From: SMTZ1-83 sp048883405
GTDB lineage: Archaea > Asgardarchaeota > Thorarchaeia > Thorarchaeales > Thorarchaeaceae
Assembly: GCA_048883405.1 (NCBI GenBank)
Contig: JBHLQS010000126.1
Location: 1 to 8,334, forward strand
DNA length: 8,334 nucleotides
Reading direction: 5' to 3'
Positions 1-7,732 of this stretch are shown here, piece after piece. Numbering within the stretch: position 1 is the stretch's first letter; every line of letters begins with the position of its first letter. The position numbers and the translations under genes were made by a program. The notes below the pieces were generated by a model. That model was given only the letters and a program-made list of their open reading frames with translations. It was not told where the DNA came from and searched no databases.

Positions 1-38
1 GGTAAGCCTGTTAGAGTACAGTGTATGTTAGTCGATTC

Positions 39-43
39 GGAGG
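39..43 (+). promoter_or_regulatory. Shine-Dalgarno GGAGG deciding the start of the surface protein
   Basis: GGAGG lies 7 nt upstream of GTG 51, an ideal spacing. It falls inside the reading frame if GTG 21 were used, so it argues for 51. Starting at 51 also leaves a conventional short charged N-region (one Arg) before the hydrophobic signal segment. A third in-frame candidate, ATG 84, would remove the charged residue and half the hydrophobic stretch. Confidence 0.7.
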
Positions 44-50
44 CGAAAGG

Positions 51-3000
51 GTGCCTCAATGCAGTAGAGTAGCTATTCCCATAATGGCATTCATGCTAGT
101 CTGTATGCTATTCCTGAGTCCACCCTGCTATCCTTCATTTTCATGTGACAATTATGCTTCAAATCTCAATTCCAATTATGGATTGGAAAAAGCAAATCTT
201 CCAGCTGACATGTCTTCACAATCAGGAGTTCTAAATGCTGTTTCCATCCATCATACAGGAACCACTCACGGCTACACGCAAGCACAGTCACTCAGAACAG
301 ATGTTGACGCAAATCCTCAGTCAGAAATCCTGCTCCCTGCTGGCGCCCCTGAGAACTATTACTCGGCAGATTGCTATGACGGAGGTTTCTTTTTGGTTGG
401 TTCAGGGGGATATGCAGATTTTGGCTCCAGCGCTGGGACGCTATCATGGTGGGGGAAATGGGACATGTCAGCTCCGCATGGACGGTTCTGGGGTCAAAAT
501 AACAACTTTGAAACACGCTGGTCTGGTGGAAGCCTAGTGCTGGATTGGGGAAGTGATAATACATTCTTTGGTGTCAAATCGGACTGGCTGGAAAATCACT
601 GGTATTTCTTTGCAATAGTATGGGATGAATCTGCAAATTTCATTGGATTCTACTGGGGTGACGAGTCAACGATTCCGCAGGAGGATGCATCGACCTATGC
701 TTGGACAGGATCAGTAACTGGTCTGCATACCCGAAACGCCATAATGAATTCAGAGATGAAAACTGATATTGTGGATGGGCATGTTGATGACTTCAGATAT
801 TTCACAGTTGCTCGGTCTATTGATGACATTAGAGGCGACTACATGCAGAAGCTGTCGGGAGAAGAGCCCGGCCTTTCGAATTATTACACATTTGAGAACG
901 ATCTGTCTGACTCCATAGGAGCAATTGACCTAGAAGCCTCTGGCAGCAGTTCGTTTAGTCATGACACCTTTTCTATACGGGATGGATGGAGAGCTGAACA
1001 ACTGTCGGTTAATGTAATGAATCTAAGAAGACTGTATGTTTTGAATGGAAGCTTTGATTCCGGACGGCCTGGAGTGAATGAGGATTGGCCTTTGGGAACA
1101 GACGGGACATATTATGCATCGGGATGGTTAGCTCGACGCGAGGCTATTACCTGGCCTGGAAGACAGCGGGCTACGTATGATGCTGCAGGGCACATAGCAC
1201 TTGAAAATGAGGGGTACTATGTTTCAGCTTCTACAGCCTACAGGCATTATAATGACACCCGGATTTTTTGGTATCAGAATGTGAACAACAGCATGCTGAA
1301 TGAGCAATTTGAGTTCGAGTTCAATTATCTATACCAGAGTGGTCCAATTGGAACTCATTTTGATGGCATATTTGAGCTTCGCTTTGAGATTAGGGACGGA
1401 CCACTTGTTTTGTGGAATTGGTCAAAAGATCTCGTAAACATATCCCAGAGGCAGACTTGGTATAGTACAGGGATAATTCCGGTGAACCTGACTGGTGCAC
1501 CTTCTTCGTTTGAAGCACGCCTAGTCATGGAAGTCACAACTGCGGGTTCATATGTGGAGATTCAGGAAACTGACAGCGACCTGGATGGTGATTCCACAAA
1601 TGGTATGTTTGTGACAGTGCTAGCTGATGATATTTCTTTTATTGGAGCAACGCGGCCATCATGTGAAAGCGTGGACTTATCCGTTAGTACTCCTCAAACT
1701 GGAGGAGTAAGTATAACTGGAGCTTCGGGAACAGGCTCTGCATTACTTAATTACCAGTCGTGGAATGATTCTGCTATTCCTATTGCTTTCTCTTCCAATT
1801 CCTCTGTGTCTTTTGATATATCTGCTAAAGTCAGTGAAATGAAGAGGTACCTGCTCTCATTAGCATCTCCTAGCTTGGGTTCTGAGGGTGTATCATACTC
1901 GGTTGAGCATGATGCAAGTCCAAATATCACCATGTTCACTTTTGTAGAATCATATCCTGAAGCTGAGGATCTTGGCCTCTTCGTTTATCATCCCGATTCA
2001 TGGCAGAATATTACGATTGTAGACCCATTCGGCAATGATGATTTTGATACAATAAATGTAGGGGCTGGATACTTCGAAGTGCCAGCAGGATTTATTGACT
2101 CTGTTGGCTGGTGGATAATCCGGATGCAAGCGCCAAACTACGCGAAAGAGATTAGAACTCAGAAATTCATTTCCCCGGGATCTGGATGGGCGGATGAAAC
2201 AATCTTTCGGACTGGTGATAGAATCCGATGTCAAGTAGTAATTGGTACGGTTTCAGATCATCCTCCTCTTGTCATGAATCTTGAATCTGAGATATTACTT
2301 CCATCCAACGAGTTTTGGGCAAGCGCATTCATGAATAATGCAACTGGATATGTCCTTACTAGCGAAAGCTTCACGTTCGGGTCATATAACGCCTCAATTG
2401 GCGAATGGATGGCAAATGCCTTCTGGGAAAATGGCAGTGCAATTGCATTTGGACATGTTCATTTCGAGGTCTATCATGGATTGACCATGTTTGCTCATAC
2501 TCCAAATATAGAACGCAATCTAGGTGAGAGCTTTACTGCTGCGGTTTACATTCATGACCAGCAGACAGGAGAGCCGATTTTGAATGGAGAATCTGTAGTT
2601 GTTGGCAATTGGTCTACGGGTCCAGCGCTCTTTAGTCCCAACCTTGCAAAAGGATGGTGGGAGGCGGATTTCAATACATCAGAAATTGGAGTCGGCCTTT
2701 GGGTTATAGCAATTAATGCGACAATCCCCTATTATGAGGATGCAAACTGTACAATCGATATTCAAGTCATGACGCTGACTGTCATGACGACTCTTGGTAG
2801 CTACTATGTTGAGATAAGTCCAAGCGGTTTATATGAGGCCAAGTTCAGGTACATGTTTCTTGATGGCACAGGAATTGAGAACGCAGATGTGTTTGTTGCT
2901 ACCTGGAGCGGACCAGCATCAGGAATCGAATACAACAATACAGTTGAGGTGCCAGGCGAACCCGGCAATTACACGATTAAATTCACTGGTAACCTCGGTG

Positions 3001-4784
3001 GAACATATTTCATAACTGTGACGGGTCTCAAGGAGAATCATGCTGCTGCAGCTACATCATTCTATCTCATTGTTGGAGCTATATCGACAGATCTGGATGT
3101 TTCTGGGGACGAACTGCCTGGTGAGCTGTACTACAATCAGACTTACAGTTGCACACTCTTCTATTCAGACTGGGAGTCAACAGGAATTGAAGGCGCTTCT
3201 GTGAATATCACATACAATCCGGTTGCTGCCATAGAATGGGTGGACATCGGTGGAGGCTATTACCAATTCTCAATCAAAGTACCATCACTTGGCTCATTTG
3301 CAATCTATGTGAGGTTCCAACAATTCGGCTATGCTTTTGCCGACACATCATTCATCTTCAGTGTCATCGAAGTCCCAACCTCAATCTCAAGTTACGGCTT
3401 TGCGGCTTTCTACTATGATACCCGAACCTACCAATTTGCTCTGCATTATAACTCAACTCTAGAAAACGGGGTTACGCGTGCTACGCTCACTCCTTCTGTT
3501 TCAATTCGTGCCTTCTACACGTTTACAGGAGCCGGAAATGGATGGTATAATTTCACCTTGACTCCATCATATGGCAATTACAGCGCCACTTTTTGGCTAA
3601 CAAAGCCTGGTTATCAAGAGCAGGAATTCAGCTTCGACTTTTCAGTTGTCAAAATTCCAATTTTGCTTTCTTCGCTTTACCCAATAGAATCAACCTACTC
3701 CGGGCAGGCTGGTTCAAACCTTACTATTAGGATTGCGCCAATTGCTGCTGATACAGGTGAAATACTAATGGGTGCAGCGGTGAGCTATATAATCGAGAAT
3801 GCAGATGTAAGTGGATCTTGGCCTGGACGCTCAGGCTCATTTGTAGAAACATTCGGTGTTTACACTGCAACTATAACAATGCCCGAAATCCCTGGATTAT
3901 ATGTACTTCGCATTACGATTCTCAAAGATAGTTACGAAGCTGTACAAAATGAAATCGTACTTAGCTCTGTGGAAGATCCAGGGAGAGCCTTTGTGACTTA
4001 TCTTCAGGCTAGCATGCTAGGCGCGCTGGCATTGCTTGGTGTGATTTCTGTGACGATGTTGAGTCGTAGGTACTATCATTCAAAAGCAACTCAGAAGAAC
4101 TTGGAGCTCTTGGCTCTCAAGGGACGCCTCGAGGATGCTAAGAACCTGATCGGGCTTTTAATCATCCATCGCAAGGTAGGCTTGCCAGTATATTCTCGGA
4201 TACTCAAGGGTGCATTCGAGGAATCAATGCTCAGTTCATTCATAGCCGCAATTTCGCAATTCAGAGCTGAGTTCTCTTGGGATGAACCAATCTGGGCTGC
4301 TATTCCCATCACAGAAGTCATCACTGCCGTTCAGACTGAGGTGCTAATTTGTGCCATCATAACCCTTGAGGGATCCTCGGTCAAACAGAAAGAGCAACTG
4401 GAAGCGTTTGGGCGCGAGGTAGGAGGTTTCTATGACCACGAGGACGACACTTTGAGGGCGATTTTCCATACTCCGGAGCTTTCTGAATCCTTTGCTAGGA
4501 TATTTGACCCCATCTTCGAGGGCTACTTCGATGGAGCTCTCATGCTTCGCTATGTGGGGGTGAAGAAGAATCTTCCCGGTCATCTAAAGCCAGTTTCAGA
4601 AGCAATGGCATCCCTAAGCATTGATTATGGCGTGACACCTGAAGCGATAATCAAAGCTCTAGTTATGCTGGGCTATAGTGAACATGAAGCCTATAGCTTG
4701 ACACTAGAAGCAATTGATCGTGGCTACATGATTGCAGGCGAAAGGAAACTACCTCCCCCGGCTGCTGGTGAACCCCTTGAATGA
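51..4784 (+). CDS. Giant LamG/Ig-repeat surface protein with one TM helix and a cytosolic longin-like domain
   Basis: No named gene is recognised. Residues are numbered from GTG 51 (1577 aa). Order: signal peptide (R6, then hydrophobic about 7-22); LamG/concanavalin-like domain about 102-290, with the typical DDFRYFTVARSIDDI strand near its end; a second jelly-roll, CBM-like sandwich about 320-535 with an acidic loop DSDLDGDSTNG (508-518) that may bind calcium; Ig-like beta-sandwiches about 541-1306, the last five as ~100-residue repeats; TM helix about 1315-1337 followed by RRYYHSK; longin/roadblock-like domain about 1364-1505; helical tail about 1510-1567. About 25 N-x-S/T sequons lie between 331 and 1223 and none after the TM, which supports an outside-N, inside-C topology. 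GTG 51 is chosen because GGAGG precedes it by 7 nt. GTG 21 is also open but would sit ahead of that site, and an in-frame TAG at 12-14 bars any earlier start. Inferred role: receptor or adhesin signalling to a cytosolic partner. The ligand is unknown. Confidence 0.9.
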   Translation: MPQCSRVAIPIMAFMLVCMLFLSPPCYPSFSCDNYASNLNSNYGLEKANLPADMSSQSGVLNAVSIHHTGTTHGYTQAQSLRTDVDANPQSEILLPAGAPENYYSADCYDGGFFLVGSGGYADFGSSAGTLSWWGKWDMSAPHGRFWGQNNNFETRWSGGSLVLDWGSDNTFFGVKSDWLENHWYFFAIVWDESANFIGFYWGDESTIPQEDASTYAWTGSVTGLHTRNAIMNSEMKTDIVDGHVDDFRYFTVARSIDDIRGDYMQKLSGEEPGLSNYYTFENDLSDSIGAIDLEASGSSSFSHDTFSIRDGWRAEQLSVNVMNLRRLYVLNGSFDSGRPGVNEDWPLGTDGTYYASGWLARREAITWPGRQRATYDAAGHIALENEGYYVSASTAYRHYNDTRIFWYQNVNNSMLNEQFEFEFNYLYQSGPIGTHFDGIFELRFEIRDGPLVLWNWSKDLVNISQRQTWYSTGIIPVNLTGAPSSFEARLVMEVTTAGSYVEIQETDSDLDGDSTNGMFVTVLADDISFIGATRPSCESVDLSVSTPQTGGVSITGASGTGSALLNYQSWNDSAIPIAFSSNSSVSFDISAKVSEMKRYLLSLASPSLGSEGVSYSVEHDASPNITMFTFVESYPEAEDLGLFVYHPDSWQNITIVDPFGNDDFDTINVGAGYFEVPAGFIDSVGWWIIRMQAPNYAKEIRTQKFISPGSGWADETIFRTGDRIRCQVVIGTVSDHPPLVMNLESEILLPSNEFWASAFMNNATGYVLTSESFTFGSYNASIGEWMANAFWENGSAIAFGHVHFEVYHGLTMFAHTPNIERNLGESFTAAVYIHDQQTGEPILNGESVVVGNWSTGPALFSPNLAKGWWEADFNTSEIGVGLWVIAINATIPYYEDANCTIDIQVMTLTVMTTLGSYYVEISPSGLYEAKFRYMFLDGTGIENADVFVATWSGPASGIEYNNTVEVPGEPGNYTIKFTGNLGGTYFITVTGLKENHAAAATSFYLIVGAISTDLDVSGDELPGELYYNQTYSCTLFYSDWESTGIEGASVNITYNPVAAIEWVDIGGGYYQFSIKVPSLGSFAIYVRFQQFGYAFADTSFIFSVIEVPTSISSYGFAAFYYDTRTYQFALHYNSTLENGVTRATLTPSVSIRAFYTFTGAGNGWYNFTLTPSYGNYSATFWLTKPGYQEQEFSFDFSVVKIPILLSSLYPIESTYSGQAGSNLTIRIAPIAADTGEILMGAAVSYIIENADVSGSWPGRSGSFVETFGVYTATITMPEIPGLYVLRITILKDSYEAVQNEIVLSSVEDPGRAFVTYLQASMLGALALLGVISVTMLSRRYYHSKATQKNLELLALKGRLEDAKNLIGLLIIHRKVGLPVYSRILKGAFEESMLSSFIAAISQFRAEFSWDEPIWAAIPITEVITAVQTEVLICAIITLEGSSVKQKEQLEAFGREVGGFYDHEDDTLRAIFHTPELSESFARIFDPIFEGYFDGALMLRYVGVKKNLPGHLKPVSEAMASLSIDYGVTPEAIIKALVMLGYSEHEAYSLTLEAIDRGYMIAGERKLPPPAAGEPLE
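2478..3968 (+). repeat. Five tandem ~100-residue Ig-like repeats (protein-level)
   Basis: Within the surface protein, residues about 810-908, 909-1008, 1009-1108, 1109-1202 and 1203-1306 share one pattern. Each begins with a short Ser/Thr-rich strand, has a central G-x-[YW]-x-[FIA] strand (GNYTIKF, GGYYQFSI, GWYNFTL, GVYTATI), then a G-x-[FY]-x-[IV] strand, then a late strand such as SFYLIVGA, SFIFSVIE or FDFSVVKI that joins the next unit. This is the usual layout of extracellular beta-sandwich stalks. The repeats are diverged and are not visible as DNA repeats. Domain limits are estimates by eye. Confidence 0.7.
3993..4061 (+). other. Single transmembrane helix of the surface protein
   Basis: Codons for residues about 1315-1337 form an uncharged, Leu/Ala/Gly/Val/Met-rich stretch, immediately followed by Arg-Arg-Tyr-Tyr-His-Ser-Lys. 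The positive flank on the C-terminal side follows the inside-positive rule, and all glycosylation sequons lie on the N-terminal side. It divides the ~1300-residue ectodomain from a ~240-residue cytosolic part. Confidence 0.9.
4140..4565 (+). other. Longin/roadblock-like domain in the cytosolic tail
   Basis: Residues about 1364-1505 start with a beta strand and hairpin (IGLLIIHRKVGLPVYSR), followed by a helix (ESMLSSFIAAISQFRAEF), then strands (IWAAIPITEVI, EVLICAIITLE), a long helix and a final FDPIFEGYFDGA segment. The opening 'I-I-H-R-K-x-G-L-P-x-Y-S' followed by 'L-x-S-x-F-I-x-A-I-x-x-F' resembles the many longin/roadblock-type proteins of Asgard archaea. In eukaryotes this fold acts in trafficking complexes and in small-GTPase regulation. 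The assignment is by sequence pattern, without an alignment. Confidence 0.65.
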
Positions 4785-5885
4785 TCAACCAATTCCAAAT
4801 TCATCGAGGAGAATTTCCTTTCCAATATCAGCTGAATGGTGCGCGGCCGCTGCGAATTTCTGAACCTTCAATCCCTGCATGCCAGTCAGTACCGGTTCTG
4901 TATCTTCTGATATTGCTTCAACGAAATGATTGACTGAACCTACAAAGCTCGAAAGCCAATCAGTTTCAATATCTCGATACTCGGATAGCTCTCCTTCGAT
5001 GAATGTAATTAGCGGTGCCTCATTACGAAGTGTATTTGCAGTGCACTGGTTAACCCAAATATAGCCCTTATCGCCGGTTATCTCAACTCTCTCATCGGCT
5101 GAATAATACTTTGAAGGGAAATTTCCATCCCGACTCCATGTCACTTCCATCGAGCCGTACGTTCTAGGCTTGCGATATTTCCACATCACAACTGCCGGAG
5201 CATCTACAACCATTGGAGCTTCATCCTCATCTTCAAACATGCCTGTTGTGTCTATCCATGCCTTGACTTTTTCAACGTCCCCTAGAAAGAACTCAGCAAT
5301 TGAGAACTTGTGATAACCGTCATCCCAGCATATTGGGCCTCCTCCACATTTTTCCCGACTCACACGCCACATCCAAGCGTCGAGAGGGACATCCCATCCG
5401 CCCATGTGGCTTACTCCTAGTTTAATATGAATTGAGGATGCCCTACCAATTGCTCCGCTTTCGATGAGTTCCTTTGCTTTCAGATATGGTGGATAGAACC
5501 GGAAATTCTCGAAGACACGTAGCTTAACACCGTTCTTCTTTGCGGCATCAATCATTTGCCTGCATTCTTCAAGGCTATTTGCCATGGGCTTTTGAACAGA
5601 GATGTGCTTTCCAGCTTCAGCAGCCATTATTACCATGTCTGCATGGAGATGATGGGGCACAAGAATCTCTACAGCATCTATGGAATCAATCTTGAGGACC
5701 TCGTTATAGTCAGTGAAGATCATTTCCTCAGAAAGCCCCCATTCATTGCCCTTTCTATTGGCACGCTCTGAATCAGCATCACACACAGCAGCAATTTCAG
5801 CGTTAGGGTTCTGCAAATATCCAGGCGCGTGAAGATCTGAAATTCTTCCGCACCCTATTATGGCGAACTTCACTTTCACTGGCAT
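4785..5885 (-). CDS. Gfo/Idh/MocA-family NAD(P)-dependent oxidoreductase
   Basis: A 366-residue protein of normal family length, expected to be cytosolic and to oxidise or reduce a sugar, sugar acid or cyclitol hydroxyl. Numbered from ATG 5885: Rossmann motif IIGCGRIS (9-16); acidic D36 at the end of beta-2, which favours NAD(H); the family EKP motif appears as QKP (98-100), keeping Lys99; C-terminal domain motif GGGPICWDDGYH (181-192), giving the family D-x-G-x-H with D188 and H192. ATG 5885 is chosen because GGTGA (5891-5895) precedes it by 5 nt; ATG 5897 adds four residues but has no good ribosome site. Its stop abuts that of the surface protein, and it diverges from the ThDP enzyme. The family includes inositol dehydrogenases (IolG/IolX), glucose-fructose oxidoreductase and amino-sugar dehydrogenases. 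The exact substrate cannot be read from the sequence. Confidence 0.92.
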   Translation of the reverse strand: MPVKVKFAIIGCGRISDLHAPGYLQNPNAEIAAVCDADSERANRKGNEWGLSEEMIFTDYNEVLKIDSIDAVEILVPHHLHADMVIMAAEAGKHISVQKPMANSLEECRQMIDAAKKNGVKLRVFENFRFYPPYLKAKELIESGAIGRASSIHIKLGVSHMGGWDVPLDAWMWRVSREKCGGGPICWDDGYHKFSIAEFFLGDVEKVKAWIDTTGMFEDEDEAPMVVDAPAVVMWKYRKPRTYGSMEVTWSRDGNFPSKYYSADERVEITGDKGYIWVNQCTANTLRNEAPLITFIEGELSEYRDIETDWLSSFVGSVNHFVEAISEDTEPVLTGMQGLKVQKFAAAAHHSADIGKEILLDEFGIG

Positions 5886-5890
5886 GTCCT

Positions 5891-5895
5891 TCACC
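5891..5895 (-). promoter_or_regulatory. Shine-Dalgarno GGTGA for the Gfo/Idh/MocA gene
   Basis: On the minus strand GGTGA is followed by AGGAC and then ATG at 5885, a 5-nt spacer. GGTGA is complementary to the archaeal 16S 3' end. The motif overlaps the alternative ATG at 5897, so the two starts cannot both be optimal. Confidence 0.5.
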
Positions 5896-5897
5896 AT

Positions 5898-5949
5898 CCT
5901 GACAGACTTTTAGGGCGGACTGTATTCCGATACTTAATTCCTAGGATTG
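5898..5949. promoter_or_regulatory. Divergent promoter region between the dehydrogenase and ThDP-enzyme genes
   Basis: This short gap must hold both promoters. On the minus strand an AT-rich TATA-like element (AATTAAGTAT, 5929-5938) lies about 25-30 nt before a predicted transcript start near 5907, leaving a short leader with GGTGA for the dehydrogenase. On the plus strand only a weak CTTTTAG element (5907-5913) is visible, which would give a transcript start near 5936-5940 and a very short leader for the ThDP enzyme. No clear operator palindrome is seen. Because the space is so small, a regulator bound here would affect both genes. Confidence 0.35.
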
Positions 5950-7725
5950 ATGGAGCTAGTCGATTTGCCGAAAGAGAAGATGACTGGTGGAGAAGCCGTA
6001 GCGAAATACATGAAGTCGCAAGGTGTTCCCTACGCTGTTGGGATACCTGGTCATGGATGTCTTGGATTGACAGACGCGTTTCTGAAACACGATGTTCCAG
6101 TAATTCAGGTCCGTCATGAACAGAGTGCTGCTCATCTTGCTGACGGATACTTTCGTGCCACGGGGAAACCCCTGGTTGTATTCACGAGCATTGGACCAGG
6201 TGGATGCAATACTGTGATTGGTGTTGCTACCGCATTTGTAGATTCAAAGGCAATGATAGTGATTACAGGGTCAGTACATGTCCGTTGGCAAGGGCATGGA
6301 GTTCTTCAGGAGATTGAACGAAGTCAATGGGCAGATTTCGCCTCTATCCTGAAGCCAATCGCAAAAAGAAGCTATCAAGTCACCAGTCTTGACCAGCTTC
6401 CTTGGGTACTTCATAATGCCTTCAAGCATTCTCTATCAGGAAGACCCGGTCCAGTGCACATTGACCTTCCGATGGATATTCAGGCTAATGCCAAGGAACT
6501 TGAGCTCTTCGAAGATCCTCCCTTTGAGTTAGACCAGTATAGGCCCATGCCTGACCCTCAAATGGTGGAGAAAGGAATAGAACTCTTGACATCCGCAAAG
6601 AATGGAGTGATTCTAGCTGGTGGAGGAGTGCTACTTTCAGGAGCTACAGATGAGTTACTCACAATTTCAGAACGCCTGGGAATGCCAGTAGTATGCACCA
6701 TGTCGGGAAAGGGTGCCTTTCCTGAAGACCATCCTCTCTTTGGTTTCTTTACTGGGACTAAGGGCTCTCCAATTGGAAACGAACTTACTCGTAGCGCTGA
6801 TGTAATCCTCGCTCTTGGTTGTAGATTTGCCGATGAAACAACGAGTAGCTATAGGCAAGGAGTCTCGTTTGACGCGTCTAAATCCAGAATAATCCAGGTT
6901 GATATTGACCCAGGGGAATTGGGAAAGAACTACTTCACTCCTGTCCCGATTCATGCTGATGTGAAATCTACACTTGGCATCTTTTTGAAGAAGCTAGACG
7001 ATATCGGACACACACTTGATTACATGAAATTGGAAGTAACTGGCTGGTTGAAGTCGGAGCGTCAGAAATGGGAAAGACAGCTGGAAATACAGCGTCAAGG
7101 TGAACCGATGACCATTTCCAAGCTTCTCGGAGAGTTGAGAGATTCCCTACCGCGAGATGCTATCATTGTCACAAGTGCGGGTCATACTCAGGCGGCGTTG
7201 TTCCAGGAATTTCCAATATTACAGACAAACACTCACATCACGTCAGGCGGCTTCAGTACAATGGGCTTTGGTCTCCCTGCTGCATTAGGCGTACAGCTTG
7301 CTTTTCCTGAAAGAACTGTGGTTTCCGTTGAAGGAGATGGCAGCTTCCTCATGACTTGCCAAGAACTAGCCACAGCTGTTCAATATGAGCTTCCCATCGT
7401 CGTAGTGATTGCTGATAACCAAGGCTGGATTAGTATTCGAGACCTCCAGATTGGAGCTTATGGGAAGGACAGAGTCTATGGTACTGAATTTCTCAGAAAA
7501 GACAATGAGGTTCCATACTCACCTGACTTCATCCAGCTTGCTCAGTCATTTGGTTGCTGGACCAGAAGGGCTGATACTCCCGAAGCATTTCGCGATGCGA
7601 TGGATGAGGCTCTGAAACATGATGGCCCCACAGTCGTTGTTTCCCAGGTTGATCGCGTATATCCTAGGAGTGAATCACCAGTATATGGCTGGTGGGATGT
7701 GCCTAAACCGGATTACCTGGATTAG
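5950..7725 (+). CDS. ThDP-dependent enzyme, acetolactate-synthase superfamily, IolD-like
   Basis: 591 residues in three domains: pyrimidine-binding about 11-180, central Rossmann-like about 200-355, pyrophosphate-binding about 385-570. Numbered from ATG 5950: catalytic Glu57 in RHEQSAAHLADGYFR; ThDP/Mg motif GDG (462-464) with Asn490 at the usual spacing. Several segments resemble 3D-trihydroxycyclohexane-1,2-dione hydrolase (IolD) more than biosynthetic acetolactate synthase: GIPGHGCLGL, SIGPGGCNT, GVLQEIE, GKGAFPEDHPL, the segment N-x-G-x-x-S-I-x-x-L-Q after the metal Asn, and the C-terminal GWWDVP. IolD is usually somewhat longer (~620-640 aa), so another 2-oxo-acid or C-C bond-cleaving carboligase/decarboxylase remains possible. 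No small regulatory (IlvN/H-type) subunit is adjacent, which argues against branched-chain amino acid synthesis. No strong Shine-Dalgarno precedes ATG 5950; TTG 5947 and ATG 5980 are alternative starts. It probably works with the divergent dehydrogenase. Confidence 0.88.
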   Translation: MELVDLPKEKMTGGEAVAKYMKSQGVPYAVGIPGHGCLGLTDAFLKHDVPVIQVRHEQSAAHLADGYFRATGKPLVVFTSIGPGGCNTVIGVATAFVDSKAMIVITGSVHVRWQGHGVLQEIERSQWADFASILKPIAKRSYQVTSLDQLPWVLHNAFKHSLSGRPGPVHIDLPMDIQANAKELELFEDPPFELDQYRPMPDPQMVEKGIELLTSAKNGVILAGGGVLLSGATDELLTISERLGMPVVCTMSGKGAFPEDHPLFGFFTGTKGSPIGNELTRSADVILALGCRFADETTSSYRQGVSFDASKSRIIQVDIDPGELGKNYFTPVPIHADVKSTLGIFLKKLDDIGHTLDYMKLEVTGWLKSERQKWERQLEIQRQGEPMTISKLLGELRDSLPRDAIIVTSAGHTQAALFQEFPILQTNTHITSGGFSTMGFGLPAALGVQLAFPERTVVSVEGDGSFLMTCQELATAVQYELPIVVVIADNQGWISIRDLQIGAYGKDRVYGTEFLRKDNEVPYSPDFIQLAQSFGCWTRRADTPEAFRDAMDEALKHDGPTVVVSQVDRVYPRSESPVYGWWDVPKPDYLD

Positions 7726-7732
7726 ATAGATT

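Noticed and set aside
51..146. Lipoprotein signal (lipobox ending at the Cys in PSFSC)
   Set aside because: The residues before the Cys do not fit the usual L-A/S-G/A-C pattern, and the protein already has a C-terminal TM anchor.
292..564. Short open frames on either strand inside the large genes (for example 292-564 minus, 1998-2234 minus, 6667-6954 minus, 7829-8110 plus)
   Set aside because: They overlap well-supported genes in other frames, have protein sequences without recognisable domains, and lack ribosome sites or promoters of their own.
4009..4020. Perfect 12-bp palindrome CTAGCATGCTAG
   Set aside because: It lies inside the codons of the transmembrane helix (Ala-Ser-Met-Leu) with no flanking signal. 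A single palindrome of this length can arise by chance in a window of this size.
5947..5949. TTG as start of the ThDP enzyme
   Set aside because: It directly precedes an ATG (5950) and adds one residue with no better ribosome site. ATG 5950 is preferred, with ATG 5980 kept as an alternative.
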